Shown here: positions 5,715 through 5,977 of the stretch, piece by piece
Numbering within the stretch: position 1 is the first letter of the stretch
How the letters are laid out: each line of letters begins with the position of its first letter
Assembly (NCBI GenBank): GCA_937873345.1
Contig: CALMRL010000063.1
Coordinates: forward strand, 1 to 5,977
Length of the DNA stretch: 5,977 nucleotides
From: an uncultured Beijerinckiaceae bacterium
Lineage (GTDB): Bacteria; Pseudomonadota; Alphaproteobacteria; Rhizobiales; Beijerinckiaceae
Direction of reading: 5' to 3'
Position numbers and translations under genes: made by a program
Notes under the pieces: generated by a model
What the model saw: the letters and a program-made list of their open reading frames with translations, nothing else
Database searches by the model: none
Told to the model about the DNA's origin: nothing

Positions 5715-5977
5715 TGGCCCGCAACGTCGCCATCGCGGCCGCGGGGTCCTCGGGCCAGAGGTGCTTGGGATAGCGCCCGCGCATCTCCGAGCGCACCGCA
5801 GCCCACGAGCCGCGCCAGAAGCCGGGCAGATCGCGGGTGACCTGGATCGGCCGGCCGGCCGGCGACAGCAGGGCGAGCGTGAGCGGCACGCCGCCGGCGA
5901 GCAAGGGGTGGGCCGCGAGGCCGTACAGCTCCTGCACCTTGACCGACAGCGTCGGCCCCGCTTCGGCGGCATAGTCC
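5698..5977 (-). CDS. hrpB: ATP-dependent helicase HrpB, C-terminal end only
   Basis: The frame is open from the window edge (first full codon at 5976) to the TGA at 5700-5698, giving the last 92 residues; the start and the DEAH helicase core lie outside the window. The visible part is the HrpB C-terminal domain: VQELYGLAAHPLL, then PLTLALLSPAGRPIQVTRD, then the hallmark LPGFWRGSWAAVRSEMRGRYPKH-type block (split here as LPGFWRGSW and RGRYPKHLWPEDP). HrpB is a DEAH-box nucleic-acid helicase of the DEAH/RHA group; its bacterial role is not well settled, although RNA-related functions have been proposed. The extreme C-terminus (AKPRSN) follows a usual basic tail, and its final residues and stop fall inside a 16-base duplication. 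It is transcribed toward the response regulator, with 153 bases between them, so read-through is possible but a separate promoter is suggested for the regulator. Confidence 0.9.
   Translation of the reverse strand, partial: DYAAEAGPTLSVKVQELYGLAAHPLLAGGVPLTLALLSPAGRPIQVTRDLPGFWRGSWAAVRSEMRGRYPKHLWPEDPAAAMATLRAKPRSN

Noticed and set aside
1..5977. tRNA, rRNA, CRISPR array, insertion sequence or phage attachment site
   Set aside because: No cloverleaf, spaced direct repeats, transposase or integrase frame, or terminal inverted repeats with target duplication were seen on either strand.

Overview
The window is GC-rich throughout, with codons ending almost always in G or C. Its protein families fit an alphaproteobacterium, most likely Hyphomicrobiales and possibly Methylobacteriaceae. 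This placement rests on composition and protein style only, with no database comparison. No RNA gene, insertion sequence, phage gene, CRISPR array or other sign of recent transfer was seen; it reads as ordinary chromosome.

Layout, left to right: (1) the 3' part of a GyrI-like (SHS2-fold) ligand-binding protein, + strand, followed by a long imperfect inverted repeat; (2) a membrane-anchored hybrid histidine kinase (DUF4118 - PAS - HisKA - HATPase - REC - REC), + strand; (3) a 186-base gap that opens with three short hairpins; (4) a soluble hybrid histidine kinase (PAS - PAS - NtrB-type HisKA - HATPase - REC), + strand; (5) a stand-alone receiver-domain response regulator on the - strand, convergent with kinase 2 with only 4 bases between the two stop codons; (6) a 153-base gap with a candidate promoter; (7) the 3' end of the ATP-dependent helicase gene hrpB, - strand.

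The three central genes form a signalling cluster with two kinases and four receiver domains, but no histidine phosphotransfer (Hpt) domain and no DNA-binding or enzymatic output domain. If they work together, signal must leave through an Hpt protein or partner encoded elsewhere, or the single-domain regulator must act by protein-protein contact, as DivK and CheY do. Neither kinase's stimulus can be read from the sequence. The GyrI-like protein and hrpB look like unrelated flanking genes.

No clear case for a new biological system was found. The more notable points are the output-less receiver set, a 4-residue tandem duplication next to the switch loop of the first receiver of kinase 1, a short tandem duplication that creates the present stop codon of hrpB, and a near-match to a general-stress (EcfG-type) promoter ahead of the lone regulator.
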